A stretch of 64,000 bases of DNA from Aureibaculum marinum (GTDB taxonomy: Bacteria; Bacteroidota; Bacteroidia; Flavobacteriales; Flavobacteriaceae): NCBI RefSeq assembly GCF_003813905.1, contig NZ_RPFJ01000003.1:5001-69000 (forward strand), read 5' to 3'. The notes below the pieces were generated by a model. That model saw nothing but the letters and a program-made list of their open reading frames with translations, was not told the DNA's origin and made no database searches. Below are positions 1-7,966 of the stretch, in pieces. Position numbers and translations under genes: made by a program. Positions within the stretch are counted from its first letter, which is position 1. The number at the start of each line of letters is the position of its first letter.

Positions 1-382
<382 letters not shown>

Positions 383-560
383 ATAAATTTTAAATCTCTT
401 TAAAAACGAAAAGTTTCTCAAAAAAAATTAACTAGGTTCAAACCTATAATTTTACTCTATTTTTACGCTGTCAATTTTCAATATTTTCAATGAACTCCTT
501 CGATTAAACCTCTCAGTTTTTTCGAAAAAAAATACCCAATATATATTAGGTACATCTTCG

Positions 561-604
561 TTAGTGAACAGGAATCGAACCCGTTTATTTTACCAAATCA
601 CTAT
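561..604 (-). other. tRNA-like T-arm plus acceptor hairpin in the rRNA leader
   Basis: Read on the minus strand, 568-584 forms a T-arm: a 5-bp stem with one G-U pair closing the 7-nt loop TTCGATT. It stacks directly on a 7-nt arm at 561-567 that pairs 6 of 7 with 598-604, in the acceptor position. Only about 13 nt (585-597) replace the D and anticodon arms, so this is not a functional tRNA. It lies in the transcribed leader between the promoters and 16S. It may be a tRNA remnant or a processing signal; function is unknown. Confidence 0.5.
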
Positions 605-635
605 TTCATTTATTAGCTGTTTCGCTAAGCGGGTG

Positions 636-665
636 CAAATATAAAACCTTTTTTCTTCCCCGCAA
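636..665 (-). promoter_or_regulatory. rRNA operon promoter P2 (gene-proximal)
   Basis: The minus strand has a -7 box TATATTTG (636-643) and a -33 TTG (663-665) separated by 19 nt, matching the Bacteroidota primary-sigma consensus. It is followed by GCACCCGCTT, also found after the upstream promoter. It drives transcription toward the 16S gene. Confidence 0.8.
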
Positions 666-749
666 GAAAAAAATAAACTTTTTTTTTATTTTTTCTCTCA
701 AAACAACTTTTCAAAAAACTACCACTCATCATCTCTCCCAAAGCGGGTG

Positions 750-780
750 CAAATATACAATGGTTTTATTCTTTTACCAA
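750..780 (-). promoter_or_regulatory. rRNA operon promoter P1 (distal)
   Basis: The minus strand has a -7 box TATATTTG (750-757) and a -33 TTG (778-780) with 20-nt spacing. The 17 nt at 741-757 are identical to 627-643 at the second promoter, so the two start regions are a duplicated unit 114 bp apart. Tandem promoters are usual for rRNA operons. Confidence 0.8.
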
Positions 781-1149
781 GATTATTTTAAATAAAAATG
801 ATAATATTTTTTAATAAGCTAAACCTCAATAACTTATTTTTAACACTACTCAATTAAAACACAAAAGATATCATTTACTTCATAAATTACATCACAATTC
901 AAATCGTCTTATACATATTATATAATAAAATTGAGACACTAATAAAATTTCATCCACTCGCACCTCTCCCACTGCAACAAATTACTTCTTCCAATTATTT
1001 ACTTAAAACTAAAAAATAACAATACCTATATTAATTGAATATCAATTCATTTAAGAATGATTATACATAACCAATTAACAAAGAAAACAACCAACACTTA
1101 TATCATAGTAATACAACAATAATAGGCTTTGTTAATATTAAAAAAATTC

Positions 1150-1178
1150 TTGTTGTTAAAGAATTAGTAATATCTTTG
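1150..1178 (+). promoter_or_regulatory. Probable promoter of thrS-infC-rpmI-rplT
   Basis: The -7 box TATCTTTG (1171-1178) follows a -33 TTG (1150-1152) by 18 nt. The start codon is 20 nt beyond the box, giving a leader of roughly 15 nt. No T-box leader is visible. Confidence 0.65.
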
Positions 1179-1198
1179 CACCCTTATTTACCATATTT

Positions 1199-3148
1199 AT
1201 GATTAAAATTACATTACCCGACGGCTCTATTAAAGAAGTTGTAAAAAATAGCACTCCTATGGATGTTGCAAAAAGTATTAGTGAAGGCTTTGCTAGAAAT
1301 GTTATTTCTGCAAAATTTAATGACATTACTGTAGAAACCTCAACTAAATTAACTCAGGATGGCACCTTAATATTATACACATGGAAAGATGACGAAGGAA
1401 AAAAAGCATTCTGGCACTCTTCTGCACACCTTTTAGCACAGGCTCTTTTGCATTTTTATCCGGATGCCAAACTTACTATTGGACCCGCTATAGAAAAGGG
1501 ATTTTATTATGATGTGGATTTTGGCGATAAAACCTTATCCGATAACGATTTTAAGAAGATAGAGAATAAAATGATTGAATTTGCTAGAGAAAAGTTTGAA
1601 TTCAAATTAAGACCAGTTTCCAAAAAAGACGCTCTACAATATTACAAGAATCTTAACAATGAATTTAAAGTTGAGTTAATTGAAAATTTAACTGATGGAG
1701 AGATTACTTTTTGCGATCATGCGGATTTTACAGATTTATGCCGTGGTGGGCACATACCCAATACAGGGTTTATTAAAGCTGTTAAAATAATGAGTGTTGC
1801 TGGAGCCTATTGGCGTGGTGATGAAAAAAACAAACAATTGACTCGAGTTTATGGTATTTCATTCCCTAAACAAAAAGAACTTACAGAATATTTAAACTTA
1901 CTTGAAGAAGCAAAAAAACGTGATCACAGAAAACTTGGAAAAGAGCTTGAATTATTTACTTTTTCACCTAAAGTAGGGCAAGGATTACCCTTATGGCTTC
2001 CAAAAGGAGCTGCTTTACGTGAAAGATTAGAAAATTTTCTAAAAAAAGCTCAGAAAAAAGCTGGTTACGAAATGGTGGTTACGCCTCATATCGGTCAAAA
2101 AGAATTGTATGTAACTTCGGGACATTATGCTAAATATGGAGAAGATAGTTTTCAACCAATACATACCCCAAAAGAGGATGAAGAGTTTTTATTAAAACCT
2201 ATGAATTGTCCTCATCATTGCGAAATATACAATAACAAGCCATATTCTTACAAAGATTTACCAAAGCGATTTGCAGAATTTGGCACAGTTTACCGATATG
2301 AACAAAGTGGTGAATTACACGGGCTAACACGTGTTAGAGGTTTTACACAAGATGATGCTCACATATTTTGTACACCAGAACAATTGGATGAAGAGTTTAA
2401 AAATGTTATTGACTTAGTATTATATGTATTTGGCTCACTTGGATTTGATAATTTTTCTACTCAAGTTTCCATTAGAGATATGAATAATTTAGACAAATAC
2501 ATTGGCGATACAGATACATGGGAAATAGCTGAACAAGCAATTATTAACGCTGCAAAAGACAAAGGATTAGACTACGTTGTTGTTGAAGGAGAAGCTGCTT
2601 TTTACGGACCAAAGTTAGACTTTATGGTAAAGGATGCATTGGGTAGAAGTTGGCAATTAGGAACTATTCAAGTTGATTACAACTTACCAAAACGCTTTGA
2701 CCTAACCTATAAAGGTGCTGACAACCAACTACATAGACCTGTAATGATTCATAGAGCTCCCTTTGGATCTATGGAAAGATTTATTGCTTTGCTTTTAGAA
2801 CATTCTGGAGGTAACTTTCCTTTGTGGTTAATGCCTGAGCAAGTTATTTTATTGCCTATCAGTGAGAAATATGAAAAATATAGCAAAAAAGTTTTACAAT
2901 TGCTGGAAAATTACGAAATTCGCGGCCTGATAGATGACAGAAATGAAAAAACGGGGAAAAAGATTAGAGACGCTGAAGTAACTAAAATTCCGTTTATGAT
3001 AATTATAGGTGAAGAAGAAGAAAAGTCTGAAACTATTTCCGTTAGAAGACACGGAGGCGAAGATTTAGGAAAAATAACCGTAGATGAATTTTCATCTTTG
3101 GTAAATAAAGAAATAAATAGTACATTACAACAGTTTAAGTTTAATTAA
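1199..3148 (+). CDS. thrS: Threonine--tRNA ligase
   Basis: Charges tRNA(Thr) with threonine in the cytoplasm. The 649 residues have the normal family order: TGS domain (about 1-60), second additional/editing domain with HSSAH near residue 75, class II catalytic core, then the C-terminal anticodon-binding domain. The zinc-site cysteine lies in MNCPHH (C337), and the class II motif 3 region reads HRAPFGSMERF. It is the first gene of a translation operon with infC, rpmI and rplT, an arrangement common in bacteria. It ends only 12 nt before the inferred infC start, which suggests translational coupling. Length and motifs are complete. Confidence 0.97.
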   Translation: MIKITLPDGSIKEVVKNSTPMDVAKSISEGFARNVISAKFNDITVETSTKLTQDGTLILYTWKDDEGKKAFWHSSAHLLAQALLHFYPDAKLTIGPAIEKGFYYDVDFGDKTLSDNDFKKIENKMIEFAREKFEFKLRPVSKKDALQYYKNLNNEFKVELIENLTDGEITFCDHADFTDLCRGGHIPNTGFIKAVKIMSVAGAYWRGDEKNKQLTRVYGISFPKQKELTEYLNLLEEAKKRDHRKLGKELELFTFSPKVGQGLPLWLPKGAALRERLENFLKKAQKKAGYEMVVTPHIGQKELYVTSGHYAKYGEDSFQPIHTPKEDEEFLLKPMNCPHHCEIYNNKPYSYKDLPKRFAEFGTVYRYEQSGELHGLTRVRGFTQDDAHIFCTPEQLDEEFKNVIDLVLYVFGSLGFDNFSTQVSIRDMNNLDKYIGDTDTWEIAEQAIINAAKDKGLDYVVVEGEAAFYGPKLDFMVKDALGRSWQLGTIQVDYNLPKRFDLTYKGADNQLHRPVMIHRAPFGSMERFIALLLEHSGGNFPLWLMPEQVILLPISEKYEKYSKKVLQLLENYEIRGLIDDRNEKTGKKIRDAEVTKIPFMIIIGEEEEKSETISVRRHGGEDLGKITVDEFSSLVNKEINSTLQQFKFN

Positions 3149-3160
3149 AAATTTACAGCC

Positions 3161-3715
3161 ATAGCAATACGTAGAAAAGGAGGTAGAAAACCTTGGAGAA
3201 TACAAAAAGAAGATGCACATCGCATAAACGGTAACATTCGAGCTCAAGAAGTTCGTTTAGTTGGAGATAACGTAGAGATAGGGGTCTATCCCTTAGCTCA
3301 AGCAAAAAAAATTGCTCAAGAGCAAGAGTTAGATTTAGTAGAAATATCTCCAAACGCGTCCCCACCTGTTTGTAAAGTTATTGACTATAAAAAGTTTTTA
3401 TACGAACAAAAGAAACGGGAAAAAGCATTAAAAGCTAAAGCGAGTAAAGTTGTAATGAAAGAGATTCGTTTTGGTCCTAATACTGATGACCATGATTACG
3501 AATTCAAAAAGAAACATGCAATTAAGTTTTTAAGTGAAGGTGCTAAACTTAAAGCCTATGTGTTTTTTAAAGGACGCTCTATAGTTTATAAAGATCAAGG
3601 TGAAATTTTATTATTAAGATTAGCCACTGATTTAGAAGAGTACGGAAAAGTTGAACAATTACCTCGATTAGAAGGTAAGCGAATGACCATGTTTATTGCA
3701 CCTAAAAAGAAATAA
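3161..3715 (+). CDS. infC: Translation initiation factor IF-3 (probable AUA start)
   Basis: IF-3 binds the 30S subunit, blocks subunit joining and proofreads start codons. The frame is open from the thrS stop (3146-3148) but has no ATG, GTG or TTG before residue 100. The family N-terminus (M-A-I-R-R-K-G-G-R) begins exactly at ATA 3161, giving 184 aa, the normal length. The N-domain motif [10 protein letters not shown] and the C-domain from MKEIRFGPN to the end are both present. Starting at the first ATG (3455) would delete the whole N-domain. Rare-codon starts (AUU in E. coli) let IF-3 repress its own synthesis; AUA here would act the same way. The start is inferred from family alignment. Confidence 0.93.
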   Translation: MAIRRKGGRKPWRIQKEDAHRINGNIRAQEVRLVGDNVEIGVYPLAQAKKIAQEQELDLVEISPNASPPVCKVIDYKKFLYEQKKREKALKAKASKVVMKEIRFGPNTDDHDYEFKKKHAIKFLSEGAKLKAYVFFKGRSIVYKDQGEILLLRLATDLEEYGKVEQLPRLEGKRMTMFIAPKKK

Positions 3716-3839
3716 ACCTATATTCATAATTGTTTTTTAAAACAAGGTGGATAATTACTAATTAAATTTAAGAGATCGCATAAAAATATCTCTCAGAGTA
3801 AAGAAAATAAGTAAGAATAAATATAAAAAGCAGGAGAAA
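3716..3839 (+). promoter_or_regulatory. infC-rpmI spacer, possible L20 leader
   Basis: This 124-nt spacer inside the operon contains a short hairpin, AGAGAT (3771-3776) with ATCTCT (3788-3793), followed by a purine-rich AGGAGAAA just before rpmI. In other bacteria ribosomal protein L20 represses this operon by binding such a leader. Here that role is only a possibility. Confidence 0.35.
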
Positions 3840-4037
3840 ATGCCTAAAATGAAAACAAAATCTAGTGCTAAAAAACGCTTTAAGCTAACAGGTACTGGTA
3901 AAATTAAAAGAAAACACGCTTTTAAAAGTCATATTTTAACAAAAAAATCAAAAAAACGTAAGTTAAAGTTAACTCATTCTGCATTAGTACATAAAGCTGA
4001 TGAAAGAAACGTGTTAAAAATGTTAAAATTAAAATAG
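3840..4037 (+). CDS. rpmI: 50S ribosomal protein L35
   Basis: A small basic large-subunit protein of 65 aa, the usual length. It begins [20 protein letters not shown], the typical L35 N-terminus, and is lysine-rich throughout. AGGAG lies 6 nt before the ATG as a good ribosome binding site. It sits between infC and rplT in the standard operon order. Confidence 0.97.
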   Translation: MPKMKTKSSAKKRFKLTGTGKIKRKHAFKSHILTKKSKKRKLKLTHSALVHKADERNVLKMLKLK

Positions 4038-4164
4038 ATTATAGTCTATGAAATACTTCAAAGCAAAATGCTCTGGAGTACAAGGAATTATTAACCATGT
4101 GTTAGTGCTTATAAAATGCCAATGATATAAATAATGGCTGCCTAACTCAAAAACAATTAAAATT

Positions 4165-4509
4165 ATGCCAAGATCGGTAAACTCAGTAGCTAAAAGAGCT
4201 CGCAGAAAAAAAATATTAAAACAAGCTAAAGGTTATTTTGGAAGACGTAAAAACGTTTATACAGTAGCCAAAAATGCGGTTGAAAAAGCAATGTCTTATT
4301 CATACCGTGATAGAAAAAACAAAAAACGTAACTTTAGAGGGTTGTGGATTCAGCGTATAAACGCAGGAGCACGTCAACATGGAATGTCATATTCTCAGTT
4401 TATGGGTAAAATAAAAGCCAATAACATTGAGTTAAACAGAAAAGTATTAGCTGATTTAGCAATGAATCATCCTGATGCTTTTAAAGCCATAGTAGATAAA
4501 GTTAAATAA
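4165..4509 (+). CDS. rplT: 50S ribosomal protein L20
   Basis: L20 binds 23S rRNA early in 50S assembly and in several bacteria represses this operon. The 114-aa protein has the family N-terminus [19 protein letters not shown], the motif [10 protein letters not shown] and the conserved C-terminal globular part. A 127-nt spacer separates it from rpmI, and a strong terminator lies 21 nt after its stop, so it is the last gene of the thrS operon. Confidence 0.97.
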   Translation: MPRSVNSVAKRARRKKILKQAKGYFGRRKNVYTVAKNAVEKAMSYSYRDRKNKKRNFRGLWIQRINAGARQHGMSYSQFMGKIKANNIELNRKVLADLAMNHPDAFKAIVDKVK

Positions 4510-4530
4510 ATAATAATATTCTTACTTATA

Positions 4531-4565
4531 AAAAAATCCTGAACCTTGGTTCGGGATTTTTTTTT
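4531..4565 (+). terminator. Terminator of the thrS-rplT operon
   Basis: A 15-bp stem (4531-4545 with 4548-4562, one G-U pair) with a 2-nt loop runs straight into a T-tract. Confidence 0.85.
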
Positions 4566-4668
4566 GTAGTTATTTAGTTCTAAAGCATTTACTGTTATTT
4601 AATTTTAAGTTAGAGTATTCTTACTTTATATGTGGCACTAAAAACATGTTTATCAAAATTAAGAGTCT

Positions 4669-4676
4669 TATTTTTG
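4669..4676 (+). promoter_or_regulatory. -7 promoter box of the HAD hydrolase gene
   Basis: TATTTTTG at 4669-4676 fits TAnnTTTG and lies 16 nt before the ATG. No clear TTG sits at the -33 position. Confidence 0.5.
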
Positions 4677-4692
4677 CATAAAAATATAATTT

Positions 4693-5502
4693 ATGGATTT
4701 AAGTAATGTAAAGCTGGTAGTTACTGATTTAGACGGTACACTTTTAAATTCTAACCATGAAGTGAGTAATCATTTCTTTGAGCTTTTTCACAATCTAAAA
4801 AATCATGTTCATTTTGTAGCTGCTAGTGGGCGGCAATATCACAGCATGAGTGCCAAATTTGAATCTATATTAAATGATATTACCATTGTTGCTGAAAATG
4901 GTGGACTTACAATGCAAGGAGATAAGGAGCTTTTATTTACCGATTTATCAATTGAAAAGACAAGAGAATTAATTCCATTAATACGTGAATTAAATGGTGG
5001 TTATGCAGTATTATGCGGAAAAGAATGTGCTTATGTAGAAACTGAAAACCAAGATTTTATTTCTTTATTTGATGAATATTATAATAAATATAAAATGGTA
5101 AAAGATCTTAGTAAAGTAACAAATGATCCAATATTAAAAATAGCAATTTATCATTTTGAATCTTCTGAAAAATATCTGTTTCCAGCTTTAAAACATTTGG
5201 AAGGTGAAATGAAAATAAAAGTATCAGGACAGAATTGGTTAGATATATCTCATGTAAATGCCAATAAAGGTTTTGCTTTAAAGCAACTGCAACAAAAAAT
5301 GGGAATTAGCCCAAAAGAAACTATGGTTTTTGGTGATTATAATAATGATTTAGAAATGCTAGAATTAGCCGATTATAGTTTTGCTATGGAAAATGCACAT
5401 CCTGATGTAAAAAAAGTTGCCAATTATTCTACAAAAAGCAATGAAGATTACGGTGTAGAAGTAGTTTTAGAACAGTTATATAAGGCCAAACAAAATCGTT
5501 GA
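4693..5502 (+). CDS. HAD-superfamily Cof-type phosphatase
   Basis: Probably dephosphorylates a phosphorylated sugar or cofactor; the substrate cannot be read from sequence. The 269-aa protein has motif I DLDGT (nucleophile D12, acid/base D14), motif II in VAASGRQ, and the C-terminal motif IV GDYNNDLEML, with a type IIB cap between them. Length and motifs fit the Cof/YidA group. It has its own -7 box, is monocistronic and ends with TGA, which shows that TGA is used as a stop codon in this genome. Confidence 0.88.
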   Translation: MDLSNVKLVVTDLDGTLLNSNHEVSNHFFELFHNLKNHVHFVAASGRQYHSMSAKFESILNDITIVAENGGLTMQGDKELLFTDLSIEKTRELIPLIRELNGGYAVLCGKECAYVETENQDFISLFDEYYNKYKMVKDLSKVTNDPILKIAIYHFESSEKYLFPALKHLEGEMKIKVSGQNWLDISHVNANKGFALKQLQQKMGISPKETMVFGDYNNDLEMLELADYSFAMENAHPDVKKVANYSTKSNEDYGVEVVLEQLYKAKQNR

Positions 5503-5532
5503 ATCAAGAAGAGATGGTAGTAAGCCCCTCCA

Positions 5533-5955
5533 TTACAATCCAAAAGCGGTAATAACAATAGAACGTGAATTAGCATTATTTCGATGTTCACAAAGATATA
5601 TTCCTTGCCAAATACCTAAATTTAATTTTCCGTCAGTTATGGGAATTTGAATAGAAGTTCCTAGTAAAGATGATTTAATATGAGCTGGCATGTCATCTGA
5701 TCCTTCATAAGTATGTATATAATAAGGAGCATTTTCAGGAACTAGAATTTTAAAATGACTTTCAAAATCTTGTCTAACAGTTGGATCTGCATTTTCATTA
5801 ATTGTTAAACTAGCAGATGTATGCTTTATAAAAACCTGAAGAATACCAGTTTTAATCTCTTTTATCTCTGGAATATTTTGAAGAATTTTATTAGTAATAA
5901 GATGAAATCCTCTTTTATGAGGTGGCAATTTAATTTCTTTCTGAAATGTTTTCAT
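5533..5955 (-). CDS. YjbQ family protein (UPF0047)
   Basis: A 140-aa cytoplasmic protein of the YjbQ/UPF0047 family. Some members are annotated secondary thiamine-phosphate synthase because they complement thiE loss weakly; the true role is uncertain. Family signatures are SASLTINENADPTVRQDFE, the HTYEGSDDMPAHIK segment and the C-terminal LGIWQGIYLCEHR, which carry the conserved metal-site His/Glu residues. It follows the SulP gene on the same strand with a 41-nt gap and may be co-transcribed. Confidence 0.88.
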   Translation of the reverse strand: MKTFQKEIKLPPHKRGFHLITNKILQNIPEIKEIKTGILQVFIKHTSASLTINENADPTVRQDFESHFKILVPENAPYYIHTYEGSDDMPAHIKSSLLGTSIQIPITDGKLNLGIWQGIYLCEHRNNANSRSIVITAFGL

Positions 5956-5996
5956 AATTAAATAATAAACTAGCCTAACCTATTTTTATAAAATAT

Positions 5997-7868
5997 TTAC
6001 AAATCTTTATACTCTCCTAATCCTTTGGTAAATTTTTCAGGGTCAGCAGCCAAATGATAACGTGGATCGTCAATGTCTTCTACTATTACTTCTTGAAACT
6101 TTGGACTCGCTTTATAAAGTAATTCTTTACATTCCTCACTTAAATGTTTTAATTTAATTTCCTTACCTGCATCTTCATATTTTTTTACAAGATTAAATAC
6201 AGCTTCGAGTGCAGAGTGATCGCTAATACGAGATTCAACAAAGTCAATTTCCACTTTATCAGGATCATTTTTTACATCAAATTTATTATTAAATTCTTGA
6301 ATACATCCAAAAAACAAAGGCCCCCAAATTTCGTAAACCTTAGTTCCATCTTCACGCATACGTTTTCTAGCACGAATACGTTTAGCATTTTCCCAAGAAA
6401 ACACCAAGGCACTTACAATTACACCTGCAATTACTGCAATGGCTAAATCGAAAATTACAGTAAGTGTAGATACTAATACCAAGACTATTAAATCACTAAC
6501 AGGTATTTTATTTATAATTCTAAAACTTGACCAGGCAAAAGTTCCAATGACCACCATAAACATAACACCGACAAGAGCTGCGATAGGTACTTGCTCAATT
6601 AACCCTGATGCAAATAAAATAAAGCCTAATAAAGCTAAAGCAGCCACTATACCCGACAGTCTACCTCTACCCCCTCCTTTTATATTAATGATAGATTGAC
6701 CAATCATAGCACAACCTCCCATACCTCCAAAAAATCCTGTTACTATATTTGCACCACCTTGAGCCAAACATTCACGATTTGAATTCCCTCTGGTTTCTGT
6801 AAGTTCATCAACTAAATTTAAAGTCATTAAGGATTCAATTAATCCAATAGCAGCTAAAATTAATGCATAAGGACCAATAAATTTTAAGGTTTCCCAAGTA
6901 AAAGGAACCTTTTCGAATATATCAAATTGAAACTTAGGCAATCCACCTTTTAACCCATCTCCACCTCCATCTGCAATGAAACTACCAACTGTAGCCACAT
7001 CTAATTTCCCAAAAATAGCAATAGCAGAAACCACCACAATAGCTACCAGTCCATCAGGTATTTTTTTAGAAATTTTTGGCAACCCAAACATTAATAACAT
7101 TGTTAGAAGTACCAAGCCAGACATTAATAGAAGTTCCTGTTTTGGTAACCATTTTTTTGCGGCACCAATTTTTTTAATTGAATAGATAGCTGAAGGTTCA
7201 ATATTAAACTTTACTTCTTTATTTTTTATATCAAAGACTTGATTATCGTAAATATCAAATTTCACTTCTTTAGTATCCGCATCAATCAATTGATTATTTT
7301 CTTTGATAAATAACAATTTACCTGAATCTGCATCATAGACTTTATTGTCTGCTATATTCATAATTTTAATAACAGATTCAGTTTTTATTTTATTATTTCC
7401 ATAAGCATCTTTTATATTCTCTTTAAACATGCCAAGTTGAGACAAAAATATAACAATGGCTAATCCATTTACAAACCCCATCATTACAGGATGCGGTATT
7501 AATCTAACAAATTTTCCTAGCTTAAAAATTCCTGCAAGCATTTGAATAATTCCCATTAAAATAACTGTTGCAAAAAGGTAATATAACCCTAATTCTTCAT
7601 TAGGACTTCCCATCGCATTCCCTTTTGCCACTAACGTTACCATAACCACTGCCAACGCACCAGTTGCTCCAGAAATCATACCTGGTCTCCCACCAAAAGC
7701 AGCTGTAATTAAACCTATCATAAACGCTGCATACAACCCTACTAAAGGATCAACACCAGCAACAAATGCAAATGCAACTGCTTCTGGTACTAAAGCTAAA
7801 GCTACAGTAAGTCCACTTAAAATGTCATTTTTAGCGTTAGATGCTCTTTTTCTAATAAATTCAGTCAT
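5997..7868 (-). CDS. SulP-family anion transporter with STAS domain
   Basis: An inner-membrane permease, probably for sulfate, bicarbonate or a similar anion. The 623 residues start with the SulP membrane domain (LSGLTVALALVPEAVAFA, about residues 17-34), continue through many hydrophobic helices and end in a cytoplasmic STAS domain (about 500-600). Residues about 150-240 are a hydrophilic insert with three degenerate repeats of the type N-x-V/L-x-D-x-D/K, absent from standard SulP proteins. The promoter at 7890-7919 drives it. The substrate cannot be decided here. Confidence 0.9.
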   Translation of the reverse strand: MTEFIRKRASNAKNDILSGLTVALALVPEAVAFAFVAGVDPLVGLYAAFMIGLITAAFGGRPGMISGATGALAVVMVTLVAKGNAMGSPNEELGLYYLFATVILMGIIQMLAGIFKLGKFVRLIPHPVMMGFVNGLAIVIFLSQLGMFKENIKDAYGNNKIKTESVIKIMNIADNKVYDADSGKLLFIKENNQLIDADTKEVKFDIYDNQVFDIKNKEVKFNIEPSAIYSIKKIGAAKKWLPKQELLLMSGLVLLTMLLMFGLPKISKKIPDGLVAIVVVSAIAIFGKLDVATVGSFIADGGGDGLKGGLPKFQFDIFEKVPFTWETLKFIGPYALILAAIGLIESLMTLNLVDELTETRGNSNRECLAQGGANIVTGFFGGMGGCAMIGQSIINIKGGGRGRLSGIVAALALLGFILFASGLIEQVPIAALVGVMFMVVIGTFAWSSFRIINKIPVSDLIVLVLVSTLTVIFDLAIAVIAGVIVSALVFSWENAKRIRARKRMREDGTKVYEIWGPLFFGCIQEFNNKFDVKNDPDKVEIDFVESRISDHSALEAVFNLVKKYEDAGKEIKLKHLSEECKELLYKASPKFQEVIVEDIDDPRYHLAADPEKFTKGLGEYKDL

Positions 7869-7889
7869 TGCATTTTAATTTTGAAGCCG

Positions 7890-7919
7890 CAAAAATACAG
7901 TTAATCTAAAGAACCACAA
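7890..7919 (-). promoter_or_regulatory. Promoter of the SulP gene
   Basis: The minus strand has -7 TATTTTTG (7890-7897) and -33 TTG (7917-7919) at 19-nt spacing. The box lies about 20 nt before the ATG. Confidence 0.75.
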
Positions 7920-7966
7920 GAATATATAATACTATTTTTATTAAGTTTGATGCTTAAAATAAAATT

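Larger units (their letters stand above)
383..1198. other. Intergenic region between 16S and thrS
   Basis: This 816-bp gap holds the rRNA leader with its tRNA-like hairpin, the two rRNA promoters and the thrS promoter. I found no credible protein-coding frame. The stretch from about 785 to 1140 is very AT-rich and shows nothing I can assign. Confidence 0.7.

Noticed and set aside
548-640. A complete tRNA gene in the rRNA leader
   Set aside because: A T-arm and acceptor-like stem are present, but there is no D-arm or anticodon arm and the spacer is only about 13 nt.
3153-3365. Minus-strand reading frame of 70 codons
   Set aside because: It is antisense to the N-terminal part of infC, which is clearly coding in the plus direction from ATA 3161.
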